Of a DNA stretch of 54,896 nucleotides, positions 45,217 to 52,250 are shown one piece after another. The notes beneath the pieces were generated by a model. It saw nothing but the letters and a program-made list of their open reading frames with translations. It searched no databases and was not told the origin of the DNA. A program made the position numbers and the translations under genes. The first letter of the stretch is position 1; each line of letters starts with the position of its first letter. The stretch is from Candidatus Kuenenia stuttgartensis (GTDB taxonomy: Bacteria > Planctomycetota > Phycisphaerae > Phycisphaerales > SM1A02), in assembly GCA_945902075.1 (NCBI GenBank), contig CAMDMA010000022.1:1-54896 (forward strand). The letters run 5' to 3'.

Positions 45217-46736
45217 TTCTGCCCCTTGTCCGAATCGCTCGCTGAACGCTCAGGAGCGATCTCCTCGATCTCAACCGCACCGATCAATGAGAGTGCCGTT
45301 GCAAAAGCAGGATCGGTCGCGCCGCCCGAAAGCTCGCTTGTCGCAACGAGGACATGCGCCGCGTGGAAGCGCGCTGCTCCCCCAACCGTCGCGTCGAAAT
45401 CAACCCACGCACTGCCTCCGCCACCCGCCACGATCGGCGGCTCAACGAGTGCCTGCGTCCAAAGATGCCAACCCCATCCGGGCCCCTTCGCTGCGGGATT
45501 TCCGCCGAGTTCGGGCACATACACCAACCCGCTCGCCACCCGCGACGGAATGCCCACCGCACGAAGAAGCGCGGCAAGAAGCACCGCATGTTCGGTGCAA
45601 TCGCCACTACGCGACTTGGCGGCTTCGCTCGCGGAACCAAATGCGGTCGCCAGATTTTTTACACGCAAATGGCGATAGACGAGCGCGCGCAGCGTGTCAG
45701 CTTTGGAGAGCGGCCCCGCACCGGGCGCGAACTTTGCCGTTGCAAGGAGTTCAAGCACCGCCGGTTCGTCTGCGTCGATGAGCTCGTTCGGCCGGAGCCA
45801 TCGCGTGTCGGTCGCATCGCCCACCGCAGCACCGCTCCCACGCATGGTGTCGATTTCGATCGTCCCCTGCCGCGCATCGATCCGCACAAATGTCTGCGCA
45901 CCGACGGACGGAAGGTCTATCAATCGTGCACCCTTCGCGCGCACTGAAAAACGCAGCGCAGCACGACTTTCGAAACCCACGATCGGCTTTGATGCGATGA
46001 AGGTGCCGGCAAGCAGATCGAACGAAGCGCGCGCGTACGAATCATCGGCCTCCGCTTTGGTCGCGAGCGTCGAAACGAGTTCGCCAAGACCGATCGGCGT
46101 CGTGCTGACGATGAGAACCCCAGCCGCGTCGTAGCGTTCTTCCGCGACGACAGGGATGAGGCTGTTGGTCACCGCGTAGCGCGTCAACTCAAGACTCCGC
46201 GCGCCGCGTGAAACACTCTCGGTACCGCCGCGGGTCATCGAAACATCCGCGAGCACGAGCCCCGATTGCACATCAAGCGTACGAAAACGAATCTCCGCTG
46301 CACTCGCCGCGTGACGCGCAGCCACGAACGCCGCAACCTCTCGTGGCGTCAACCAATCGGTCGTCGTAAGCTCGCGCACCGTGCGCGCTGCACCGCGTTC
46401 AACGACCACGCGGGTTGGATCGGTGAAGTCGTAGCGAATCCGCTGCGCACCCTTCTGTTCGACCGTAGCCTCGATCGGTTCTCCACGATCTGTCTCTGTG
46501 AACCCGCTCGCGAGATCAATCACTGTTTCTTGTCCGAGCCGGGTAAAACGCATTTCGATGCGGCTCGTCGTGCGCAGCTTCGTGCCATCGCGTTCGATGC
46601 GTTCACTCGATCTGCCGCACGGCTCGCCCGCAAGCGTCAGCGCGTAGAAGCGCTCTTCAACGACCGTCCAATCCGCGAGCGCGCCACTTGCGAAAGCGAG
46701 CACGGACGCAATGACCGCGGCCGCGCGAAAGATCAC
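45213..46736 (-). CDS. Secreted transglutaminase-like protein
   Basis: A 507-residue protein with a signal peptide (FRAAAVIASVLAFASGALA). The C-terminal third carries the transglutaminase-core triad: Cys in SRSGDCTEHAVLLAALLRA, His in GWGWHLWTQALVE, Asp in SAWVDFDATVGG. The N-terminal ~300 residues are beta-rich and unassigned. Bacterial members often act as proteases or crosslinkers in the envelope; the substrate is unknown. It starts with GTG within the lysS stop (GTGA), an odd pairing of a tRNA synthetase with an exported enzyme. Confidence 0.85.
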   Translation of the reverse strand: MIFRAAAVIASVLAFASGALADWTVVEERFYALTLAGEPCGRSSERIERDGTKLRTTSRIEMRFTRLGQETVIDLASGFTETDRGEPIEATVEQKGAQRIRYDFTDPTRVVVERGAARTVRELTTTDWLTPREVAAFVAARHAASAAEIRFRTLDVQSGLVLADVSMTRGGTESVSRGARSLELTRYAVTNSLIPVVAEERYDAAGVLIVSTTPIGLGELVSTLATKAEADDSYARASFDLLAGTFIASKPIVGFESRAALRFSVRAKGARLIDLPSVGAQTFVRIDARQGTIEIDTMRGSGAAVGDATDTRWLRPNELIDADEPAVLELLATAKFAPGAGPLSKADTLRALVYRHLRVKNLATAFGSASEAAKSRSGDCTEHAVLLAALLRAVGIPSRVASGLVYVPELGGNPAAKGPGWGWHLWTQALVEPPIVAGGGGSAWVDFDATVGGAARFHAAHVLVATSELSGGATDPAFATALSLIGAVEIEEIAPERSASDSDKGQK

Positions 46737-48349
46737 TCCGCGCTTCCTTCGCTCGCCGCAGGTGCCATCGACTTGAGGAGCGGGAAGAGAATCACATCGC
46801 GGATCGACGCGCTATCCGTGAGGAGCATCACGAGTCGATCGATGCCGATCCCAAGGCCACCTGCGGGCGGCATGCCGACGCGCAAACTCTCGATAAAATC
46901 CTCATCGAGCGTGCGGAAAGTCGACTCTTCGTCGTCCGCCCCTTTGAGTTGCTCGGTGAACTTGGCCAACTGGATGTCCGGGTCGTTGAGCTCGGTGTAC
47001 GCCGGGCCGATCTCCATGCCGCCGATGAAAATGTCCCACCGCTCGCAGAGCGCGGGATCGCGACGACTCGGCCGCGTGAGCGGCGAGATCGCGCTTGGAT
47101 AATCGGTGACGAATGTCGGACGGCACGGGTCGATCAGCGGTTCCGCTGCTTCCTCGAAAACCTCGTTGACCACGAGCCAATCATCGAGTTTCGCTTCGTG
47201 GTGAAGCCCGAGTTCACGAGCCTTTGCGCGCACCGCTCCGAAATCACGCATGTCGATCCCGGTGCCGCGCTTGAAGAGCTCTTCAAACTTCACACGCACG
47301 AACGGCCTCGCGTAATTGATCTCCATCTCGCCCCATGGCAACACCGGACCCTCTGCATTTGCCCGTAGCCCGGCGTTCGCGCGCTCATCAACCATTCCGA
47401 CCGCGAGTTCATGCAGCAAACTCTCGGTGAGTTCCATCATTGTGCCGTAGTCGCCGAAGGCCTCGTAGACCTCCATCGCTGTGAACTCCGGATTGTGCGA
47501 CCGATCGATGCCTTCGTTGCGGAAGTTGCGATTGATCTCGTACACCTTGCCCATGCCGCCGACAAGACAGCGCTTGAGATACAGCTCGGGCGCGATGCGC
47601 ATAAAGAGCGGCATATCAAGCGCGTTGTGATGCGTCGTGAACGGCCGCGCCGCCGCGCCGCCAGCGATCGGCTGCAGAACGGGCGTTTCGACTTCGAGAA
47701 ACCCGCGCGCGTCCATGAATCGACGGATGCGCGAGACGATCCGCGCGCGCATCGCGAAGACCTTCGCGGTTTCCGGGTTTGCGTACATGTCGACATAGCG
47801 ACGGCGGTATCGGAGTTCGGGATCAGAGAGCCCGTGCCACTTTTCCGGCGGCGCGGCGAGCGACTTTGCGCCGAGCGACACCGTGGTCGCCCACACGCAA
47901 ACCTCACCTTTCATCGTGCGGCCAATCGGCCCTTCGATCACGAGGATGTCGCCGTAATCCGCGAGTTTCGCGAGTTCAAAGGCGTTTGCGGCAACTGCCG
48001 ACTTCGACACACTCACCTGCAAGTCGCCGGTTGCGTCGCGCAGGAAGAGGAACACGAGCTTTCCCATATCGCGGTGCTGCACCACGCGACCGGCGACGCG
48101 GACCACCGCGCGGGAGTCAGCCGCCACCCCACCTGTCGCCTTCGCCTCTTTGCTTGCTGCATCAAACGCAGCATGCGCGTCCTCACTGAAAAGTTTACGC
48201 GCATTAGCGAGTGGCAACAGTCCCGCTTCCCGCTGGCCGTAGGGTTCGAAACCGAGTTCGTCGCGAAAGCGCTTCAACTTTGCGCGCCGCGATGCGACGA
48301 TTTCAGATTCGGAGAGCGGAGCGGGTTCTTGGGGTGACACTTCGGACAT
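46733..48349 (-). CDS. lysS: Lysyl-tRNA synthetase, class II
   Basis: A 538-residue class II LysRS. The N-terminal OB-fold anticodon domain contains VRVAGRVVQHRDMGKLVF; the catalytic core has RRYVDMYANPETAKVF, FLEVETPVLQPIAGGAAARP, motif 2 FRNEGIDRSHNPEFTAMEVY and motif 3 PPAGGLGIGIDRLVMLLTD. The start at 48349 is chosen by homology; in-frame codons up to 48493 would run into the divergent pfkA promoter area. First gene of a chain coupled by GTGA overlaps. The pfkA start lies 73 bp away on the other strand. Confidence 0.96.
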   Translation of the reverse strand: MSEVSPQEPAPLSESEIVASRRAKLKRFRDELGFEPYGQREAGLLPLANARKLFSEDAHAAFDAASKEAKATGGVAADSRAVVRVAGRVVQHRDMGKLVFLFLRDATGDLQVSVSKSAVAANAFELAKLADYGDILVIEGPIGRTMKGEVCVWATTVSLGAKSLAAPPEKWHGLSDPELRYRRRYVDMYANPETAKVFAMRARIVSRIRRFMDARGFLEVETPVLQPIAGGAAARPFTTHHNALDMPLFMRIAPELYLKRCLVGGMGKVYEINRNFRNEGIDRSHNPEFTAMEVYEAFGDYGTMMELTESLLHELAVGMVDERANAGLRANAEGPVLPWGEMEINYARPFVRVKFEELFKRGTGIDMRDFGAVRAKARELGLHHEAKLDDWLVVNEVFEEAAEPLIDPCRPTFVTDYPSAISPLTRPSRRDPALCERWDIFIGGMEIGPAYTELNDPDIQLAKFTEQLKGADDEESTFRTLDEDFIESLRVGMPPAGGLGIGIDRLVMLLTDSASIRDVILFPLLKSMAPAASEGSAE

Positions 48350-48422
48350 AGATCCGAATCCTACCCACCACCTCCGATTCGCGGGGGTTTCGGCTACGCT
48401 CCGCCGCTTCAACGGAAACTCC

Positions 48423-49565
48423 ATGGCACCATCGATTCGTAGACTCGGCATTCTCACAGGTGGCGGCGACTGCCCCGGCCTCAACGCAGTCATCCGCGCG
48501 GTCGCGAAGACTGCGATCCTTCAGTATGGGATCGAGGTTGTCGGTATCGAGGACGGTTTCCAAGGCCTTATCGAGCATCGCGTGCGTCCGCTCGGCATCA
48601 AGGATGTCTCTGGCATTCTCACGCGCGGAGGGACGATTCTTGGCTCAAACAACAAGTGCAATCCCGCGCGCTACTGCACCGGCCGCAAGCCAAACGGCGA
48701 ACTGATCTGGGAAGATGTCACGGAGAAGTGCCTCACGACTTTGGCGCGCGAGCGTCTTGAATCGATCATCGTGATCGGCGGCGACGGCACGATGGCCTGC
48801 GCCGCGCCAATTGCGGCTGCCGGCATCAATGTGATTGGCGTCCCGAAAACGATCGACAACGATCTCGTCGGAACCGAGATCACCTTCGGCTTCCTTACCG
48901 CCGTCGCCACCGCCACCGAAGCACTCGACCGCCTGCACTCCACCGCCGACAGCCACCACCGCGTGATGGTGTGCGAGGTCATGGGCCGCAACGCCGGCTG
49001 GATCGCGCTCACCGCTGGTGTCGCCAGCGGTTCAGATGTGATCCTACTGCCGGAGATTCCCTTCGACCTGCGCACGATCGCGGCCGACATTGAGCGACGC
49101 ATGCGCGGCCCGGGCTTCGCGATTGTTGTGGTGGCAGAGGGCGCGCGTCCGTCGAATGGAAACCAGGTCATTGGCCGCTTCGACCCGACGAGCCCCGATC
49201 CGATTCGCTTCGGCGGGATCGGCAACCTCGTCGCGACAGAAATTGCAGACCTCACCGGAATCGAAACCCGCACCACGGTGCTTGGCCACACCCAACGCGG
49301 CGGCGCACCGATCGCGGCCGACCGCATCCTCGCGACAAACTTCGGCTTCCACGCGATGGCGGTGCTTGCGAGCGGAAAGCGCAATCGCATGGTGGTGCGC
49401 GAGAACAACCTCTTCTCCGACATCGATCTCTTCGAAACCGTCGGCAAGCAGCGCCTCGTCAACATCGATCACCCGCTGATCGCGGCCGCACGCGCCATCG
49501 GCACGAGCTTCGGTGACGGCGCTGGTTCGATCGTCGCGAAGGCGATCCCGGCTGCAGTGGTGTGA
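48423..49565 (+). CDS. pfkA: 6-phosphofructokinase
   Basis: A 380-residue phosphofructokinase committing fructose 6-phosphate to glycolysis. GILTGGGDCPGLNAVIRA is the nucleotide loop; GGDGTM (119-124) has the Gly associated with ATP use, while PKTIDND (141-147) has Lys where E. coli ATP enzymes have Gly. The catalytic Asp lies in TIDND. HTQRGG is the sugar-phosphate motif. The Gly/Lys mix is seen in group III enzymes; ATP is the likelier donor, but pyrophosphate cannot be excluded by eye. Transcribed divergently from lysS. Confidence 0.94.
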   Translation: MAPSIRRLGILTGGGDCPGLNAVIRAVAKTAILQYGIEVVGIEDGFQGLIEHRVRPLGIKDVSGILTRGGTILGSNNKCNPARYCTGRKPNGELIWEDVTEKCLTTLARERLESIIVIGGDGTMACAAPIAAAGINVIGVPKTIDNDLVGTEITFGFLTAVATATEALDRLHSTADSHHRVMVCEVMGRNAGWIALTAGVASGSDVILLPEIPFDLRTIAADIERRMRGPGFAIVVVAEGARPSNGNQVIGRFDPTSPDPIRFGGIGNLVATEIADLTGIETRTTVLGHTQRGGAPIAADRILATNFGFHAMAVLASGKRNRMVVRENNLFSDIDLFETVGKQRLVNIDHPLIAAARAIGTSFGDGAGSIVAKAIPAAVV

Positions 49566-49587
49566 GCGGCGCAGCGGTTGGGGCGCA

Positions 49588-49629
49588 TCATGACTTTTGC
49601 ATCATGACTTTTGCAGCATGGCTTTTGCA
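49588..49629. repeat. 14-bp tandem repeat, three copies
   Basis: TCATGACTTTTGCA twice, then GCATGGCTTTTGCA, immediately downstream of pfkA. Confidence 0.92.
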
Positions 49630-49747
49630 TGACGTCCTCTGCATGACACCGCCGACGGGGTTCCCCGTGGGCAGTATCAAGCGCGTCTTCGGGCTTGGGC
49701 GTACGGAGTGGGGCTTTCTGCGAGGCGCACTAAACCCCAGCCTCACA

Positions 49748-49786
49748 CCCTAGCACCAAACCCTAGCACCAAACCCTAGCACCAAA
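49748..49786. repeat. 13-bp tandem repeat, three copies
   Basis: CCCTAGCACCAAA three times head to tail, about 100 bp beyond the 3' edge of the DGR template repeat. Confidence 0.93.
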
Positions 49787-49887
49787 CCCCGGCCCCGACC
49801 CTGGACCCCTGACCTGTTCCGCCATGCCCGCGCGGTCACCCGCGACGGTTCGAGGCGTGGTCCTCGCATGTCCAACGATCCGGGGTA

Positions 49888-50006
49888 CTCGCGACACGGA
49901 ACCCGTTGTTGTTGTTCGTGTTGCCGGGCGTGTTGTTGTTGCGGTTGGAGGAACGCACGTTGTTCGTGTTGTTGTTCCACGAGCCGCCGCGCAGCACGCG
50001 ATTCGC
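49888..50006 (-). repeat. DGR template repeat (TR)
   Basis: A 119-bp non-coding segment read on the minus strand, 35 nt past the reverse-transcriptase stop. Conceptual translation gives NRVLRGGSW followed by a run dominated by Asn (14 AAC codons in the 24-codon core) and ending GFRVAS. It aligns gap-free with the end of the target gene. AAC codons are the preferred hypermutable codons of DGRs, because changes at the two adenines reach many amino acids without creating stops. The transcript of this region would be copied into mutagenised cDNA and written into the variable repeat. Confidence 0.95.
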
Positions 50007-50041
50007 ATTTGTCGGATCAAGGCCGCCCGCAGGGTAACGGA

Positions 50042-51127
50042 TCAGATTGCCTGCCCAAGCAACTCGCCGCACCCTTCCTCGAGAATCACCCGATCCGCAA
50101 ACGAACCGTTCGACGCGTGCAGCGCGTGCCCTCGCCACGACGCCACCCTCGCCCGCAGCGTGTCGGCGTCGATGGCACCCTCCGTGCATTCGGCAATCGA
50201 CCCCCGCAACCGCCGCCGCCCGCGCACCACGGCCTCGCGCTGCAGCCGCTTGACGCCGCTCTGAATCGTGAAACCGAGAAACGGGATCGGCGACGAAGTC
50301 CGATGTACCCCGCCCTTGCGTTCGTGGAGCACCAGCCGCATATCGGCGAGATGCCGCTCGATCCGTCCGCGCAGCGCCCACAGCTCCGCGCGCGTGTCGG
50401 CGAACACCAGGAAGTCGTCGCAGTACCGCACATACTCGCCGTATCCCTCGCGGTCCATCACGAGGTGGTCGAAGCGGTCGAGGAACACATTCGCGAGAAA
50501 CTGCGAGGTGAGGTTTCCGATCGGAATCCCCCGCCTTCGCGCGGCGGGCGCGAAGAGGTCGTCGCCCTCGAACCACGCCAGCACCGGCTCCTGCGGGTTG
50601 CTGCCGTCGATGACGCGCTCGAGCACCGCCAGCAGGCGCTCGTCGTCGATGACCCGCCGCACCTCGCCCTTCAGGATCTCGTGGTCGATCGACGGGAAAA
50701 ACTTGCAGACATCACCTTTGAGCACGAACCTCCGCTTACGCGACAACTCCGCCGCCCGTTCAAGCGCCCGGTGCGTGCCCTTGCCCTTGCGGCAGGCGTA
50801 GGAATGCGCCACGAACCGCCGCTCGAAGTGCGGCTCGAGCACCGACACCAGTGCATGGTGCACCACGCGGTCGCGGAACGGCGCCGCGCTGATGAGCCTT
50901 GGCTTTGGCTCGCGAATCGTGAAGGTGTGGTACGAGCCCGGCTGCCACAAGCCATCGGCAAGCTCTGCGGCCAACCGAAAGCACTCAGGCTCCATGTCGA
51001 GCAGGAACCGCGCCGCGTCGGGGCGCCGTTTCTTGCCCTTGGCCGCGGCGCGCGCGCTACGGATCAGGTGGGCTGGATCGCAGAGCACGCGGAAGAGTTC
51101 GCCGTTGCGACCGATGCCTTTCGCCAT
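50042..51127 (-). CDS. DGR reverse transcriptase
   Basis: A 361-residue reverse transcriptase. FVLKGDVCKFFPSIDHEIL carries the first catalytic Asp (139); YVRYCDDFLVFAD has the YxDD pair (Asp237, Asp238). The segment IGNLTSQ (203-209) is the IGxxxSQ form characteristic of DGR enzymes, in contrast to QGxxxSP of group II intron and retron enzymes. There is no maturase or endonuclease domain. It makes error-prone cDNA at template adenines, normally together with Avd. ATG 51127 is chosen by homology and a GAGGG site; the longer open frame to 51394 lies over another gene. It begins 13 nt after the DUF5615 gene. Confidence 0.96.
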   Translation of the reverse strand: MAKGIGRNGELFRVLCDPAHLIRSARAAAKGKKRRPDAARFLLDMEPECFRLAAELADGLWQPGSYHTFTIREPKPRLISAAPFRDRVVHHALVSVLEPHFERRFVAHSYACRKGKGTHRALERAAELSRKRRFVLKGDVCKFFPSIDHEILKGEVRRVIDDERLLAVLERVIDGSNPQEPVLAWFEGDDLFAPAARRRGIPIGNLTSQFLANVFLDRFDHLVMDREGYGEYVRYCDDFLVFADTRAELWALRGRIERHLADMRLVLHERKGGVHRTSSPIPFLGFTIQSGVKRLQREAVVRGRRRLRGSIAECTEGAIDADTLRARVASWRGHALHASNGSFADRVILEEGCGELLGQAI

Positions 51128-51140
51128 GCGTCCACGTCCC

Positions 51141-51470
51141 TCAAGAAAGTTCCACCACGCGCTGGCCCGCCTCGAACGCCCCGACGATCGCGGCGAGCGA
51201 CCGCGAAAACGCATCATGCAGCTGCTCGCGACGGCAGTTGCCGATCCGCACCCACAGGAGCTTTCCACTGTCCCCACCGCGGTTCGCGAGGAAGAAGAGA
51301 TCCTCATCCTTGCTTTCGACGACGCGGTCCTCCCGCGCCGCCCACGCCCAGAGGGTCTCGTCGGCCGATGCATCAAGCCCGACCATCGCGACATGGACGC
51401 TGTCGTGTCCGGACTCCGCGAGCAAGCGCGATAGGCTCGGCGGCAGTTGGTTGTCGACGACGAACCTCAT
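51141..51470 (-). CDS. DUF5615 PIN-like toxin-type protein
   Basis: A 109-residue protein with the PIN-like layout: the first Asp in MRFVVDNQLPPSLSRLLAES, then HVAMVGLDASADETLWAWAA, and EDRVVESKDEDLFFLANRGG containing the middle acidic cluster. This family (DUF5615) is typically paired with DUF433 as a putative toxin-antitoxin module; ribonuclease action is inferred from the fold. The ATG overlaps the DUF433 stop (ATGA). The pair is embedded between the Avd-like gene and the reverse transcriptase. Confidence 0.85.
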   Translation of the reverse strand: MRFVVDNQLPPSLSRLLAESGHDSVHVAMVGLDASADETLWAWAAREDRVVESKDEDLFFLANRGGDSGKLLWVRIGNCRREQLHDAFSRSLAAIVGAFEAGQRVVELS

Positions 51471-51696
51471 GCGACCCGAACGACCGCGTGGCTTGTCTGG
51501 ACAGCGGCATACGCGATTGCCGCGAGCACATCCTCGCGCTCAAGCGCGGGGAAGTCCGCGACGATCTCCTCGATGGTGGCGCCATGAGAGAGGAGCTCGA
51601 GCAAGTCCGAGACGCGCATGCGGCTACCCCGGATGCACGGACGGCCGCCGCACTTGCCGGGCTCGACGTGATGCGTTCGAGAAGGGAAGGGTTCAC
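51467..51696 (-). pseudogene. DUF433 antitoxin-like gene, apparently frameshifted
   Basis: In one frame from GTG 51696 the sequence reads VNPSLLERITSSP, then loses homology. In the next frame it resumes as GKCGGRPCIRGSRMRVSDLL and continues ELLSHGATIEEIVADFPALE to a stop at 51467, which is an exact DUF433 pattern. Joining them needs one extra base in the CCCGG-type run near 51657-51663. In the second frame alone there is no normal start before ATG 51619, which would give only a 50-residue fragment. Either the gene is broken, or the read has a 1-nt error. Its end overlaps the DUF5615 start by 4 nt. Confidence 0.75.
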
Positions 51697-51703
51697 GGTC
51701 GCA

Positions 51704-52099
51704 CTATATCGCAGGATTGAGCGCTGGCTCCGCGCTCGCGGGCACCGCCGCGACCGATGCCTTTCGCCATGCGCCCACCTGGGTGCCGAGATCGACCTGC
51801 AGGCGCGCGAGGTATACGGCCGACTCCTCGGACAAGAGGTTGAGTTCGCGCGCCATGCGAGCCAAGTGTCGCGCGATCTGGAGACGGGTGTTCGCGAGTT
51901 CGAGCGCCCGCCCGCGGTCGCCGCCGCGGGCGTACTGGGCGCGGATGAGTTCCTCGAGCACATCGAAGTGCGCGCTCTCGAGGCGCGCGCCAAGCCCAAA
52001 GCGCACAGTCTTTGGAAATTTTCCGACCTTGGGGATGACCCAGCGCAGGATGTCGCCCGCCAAGCACCAAAGCGAGCGGCCGCAGCCGCGAGCGCTCAA
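51704..52099 (-). CDS. avd: Avd-like DGR accessory protein (four-helix bundle)
   Basis: A 131-residue helical protein. The stretch LRWVIPKVGKFPKTVRFGLG and the following ARLESAHFDVLEELIRAQYA, LELANTRLQIARHLARMARE and ESAVYLARLQVDLGTQVGAW match the Avd/S23-type four-helix bundle, including the K-F-P-x-x-x-R-F-x-L-G motif. Avd forms a pentameric basic barrel that binds the reverse transcriptase and template RNA, and is needed for mutagenic homing in the Bordetella phage system. It likely starts with TTG 52099. The target gene ends 151 nt upstream; the DUF433 remnant starts 7 nt downstream. Confidence 0.88.
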   Translation of the reverse strand: MSARGCGRSLWCLAGDILRWVIPKVGKFPKTVRFGLGARLESAHFDVLEELIRAQYARGGDRGRALELANTRLQIARHLARMARELNLLSEESAVYLARLQVDLGTQVGAWRKASVAAVPASAEPALNPAI

Positions 52100-52250
52100 A
52101 CTACGGTGCGCCGGCGGGAAAGGACACGATGTGCTGCGAGGGGTTGGGGACCTTTGGGATGGTCATCGGAGACGCCGAGTTGTGATGTCAGTGAGCCGAG
52201 GAGGCGTTAGACCAGAAAGGTAAAGGAAAGAGGAAAAAGAGTAAAGGAAA

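Larger units (their letters stand above)
49566..49887. other. Repeat-bearing intergenic region between pfkA and the DGR template
   Basis: Roughly 320 bp without a gene. It holds three copies of a 14-bp unit (49588-49629), a small perfect hairpin (ACGGGG-TT-CCCCGT, about 49655-49668), and three copies of a 13-bp unit (49748-49786). It probably marks the downstream limit of the DGR. Confidence 0.6.

Noticed and set aside
44312-45781. 489-residue plus-strand frame opposite nnrD and the transglutaminase
   Set aside because: Ser/Ala/Arg low-complexity content typical of antisense frames in GC-rich DNA, while both minus-strand genes have full family motifs.
49655-49668. Small hairpin after pfkA as a terminator
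   Set aside because: The stem is only 6 bp with a 2-nt loop and lacks a T-tract, so I do not call it a terminator.
49836-50576. Long minus-strand open frame covering the template repeat and running into the RT gene
   Set aside because: It overlaps the RT in a different frame, and its only meaningful part is the template, whose Asn-rich reading is a consequence of AAC content. Treated as non-coding template.
51127-51394. N-terminal extension of the RT reading frame
   Set aside because: It overlaps the DUF5615 gene on the same strand, shows Ser/Arg-rich antisense-like composition and no RT homology; ATG 51127 fits better.
49868-52210. 780-residue plus-strand open frame across the DGR
   Set aside because: It is the shadow of RT, TA and Avd genes, rich in Arg/Pro and without any motif.
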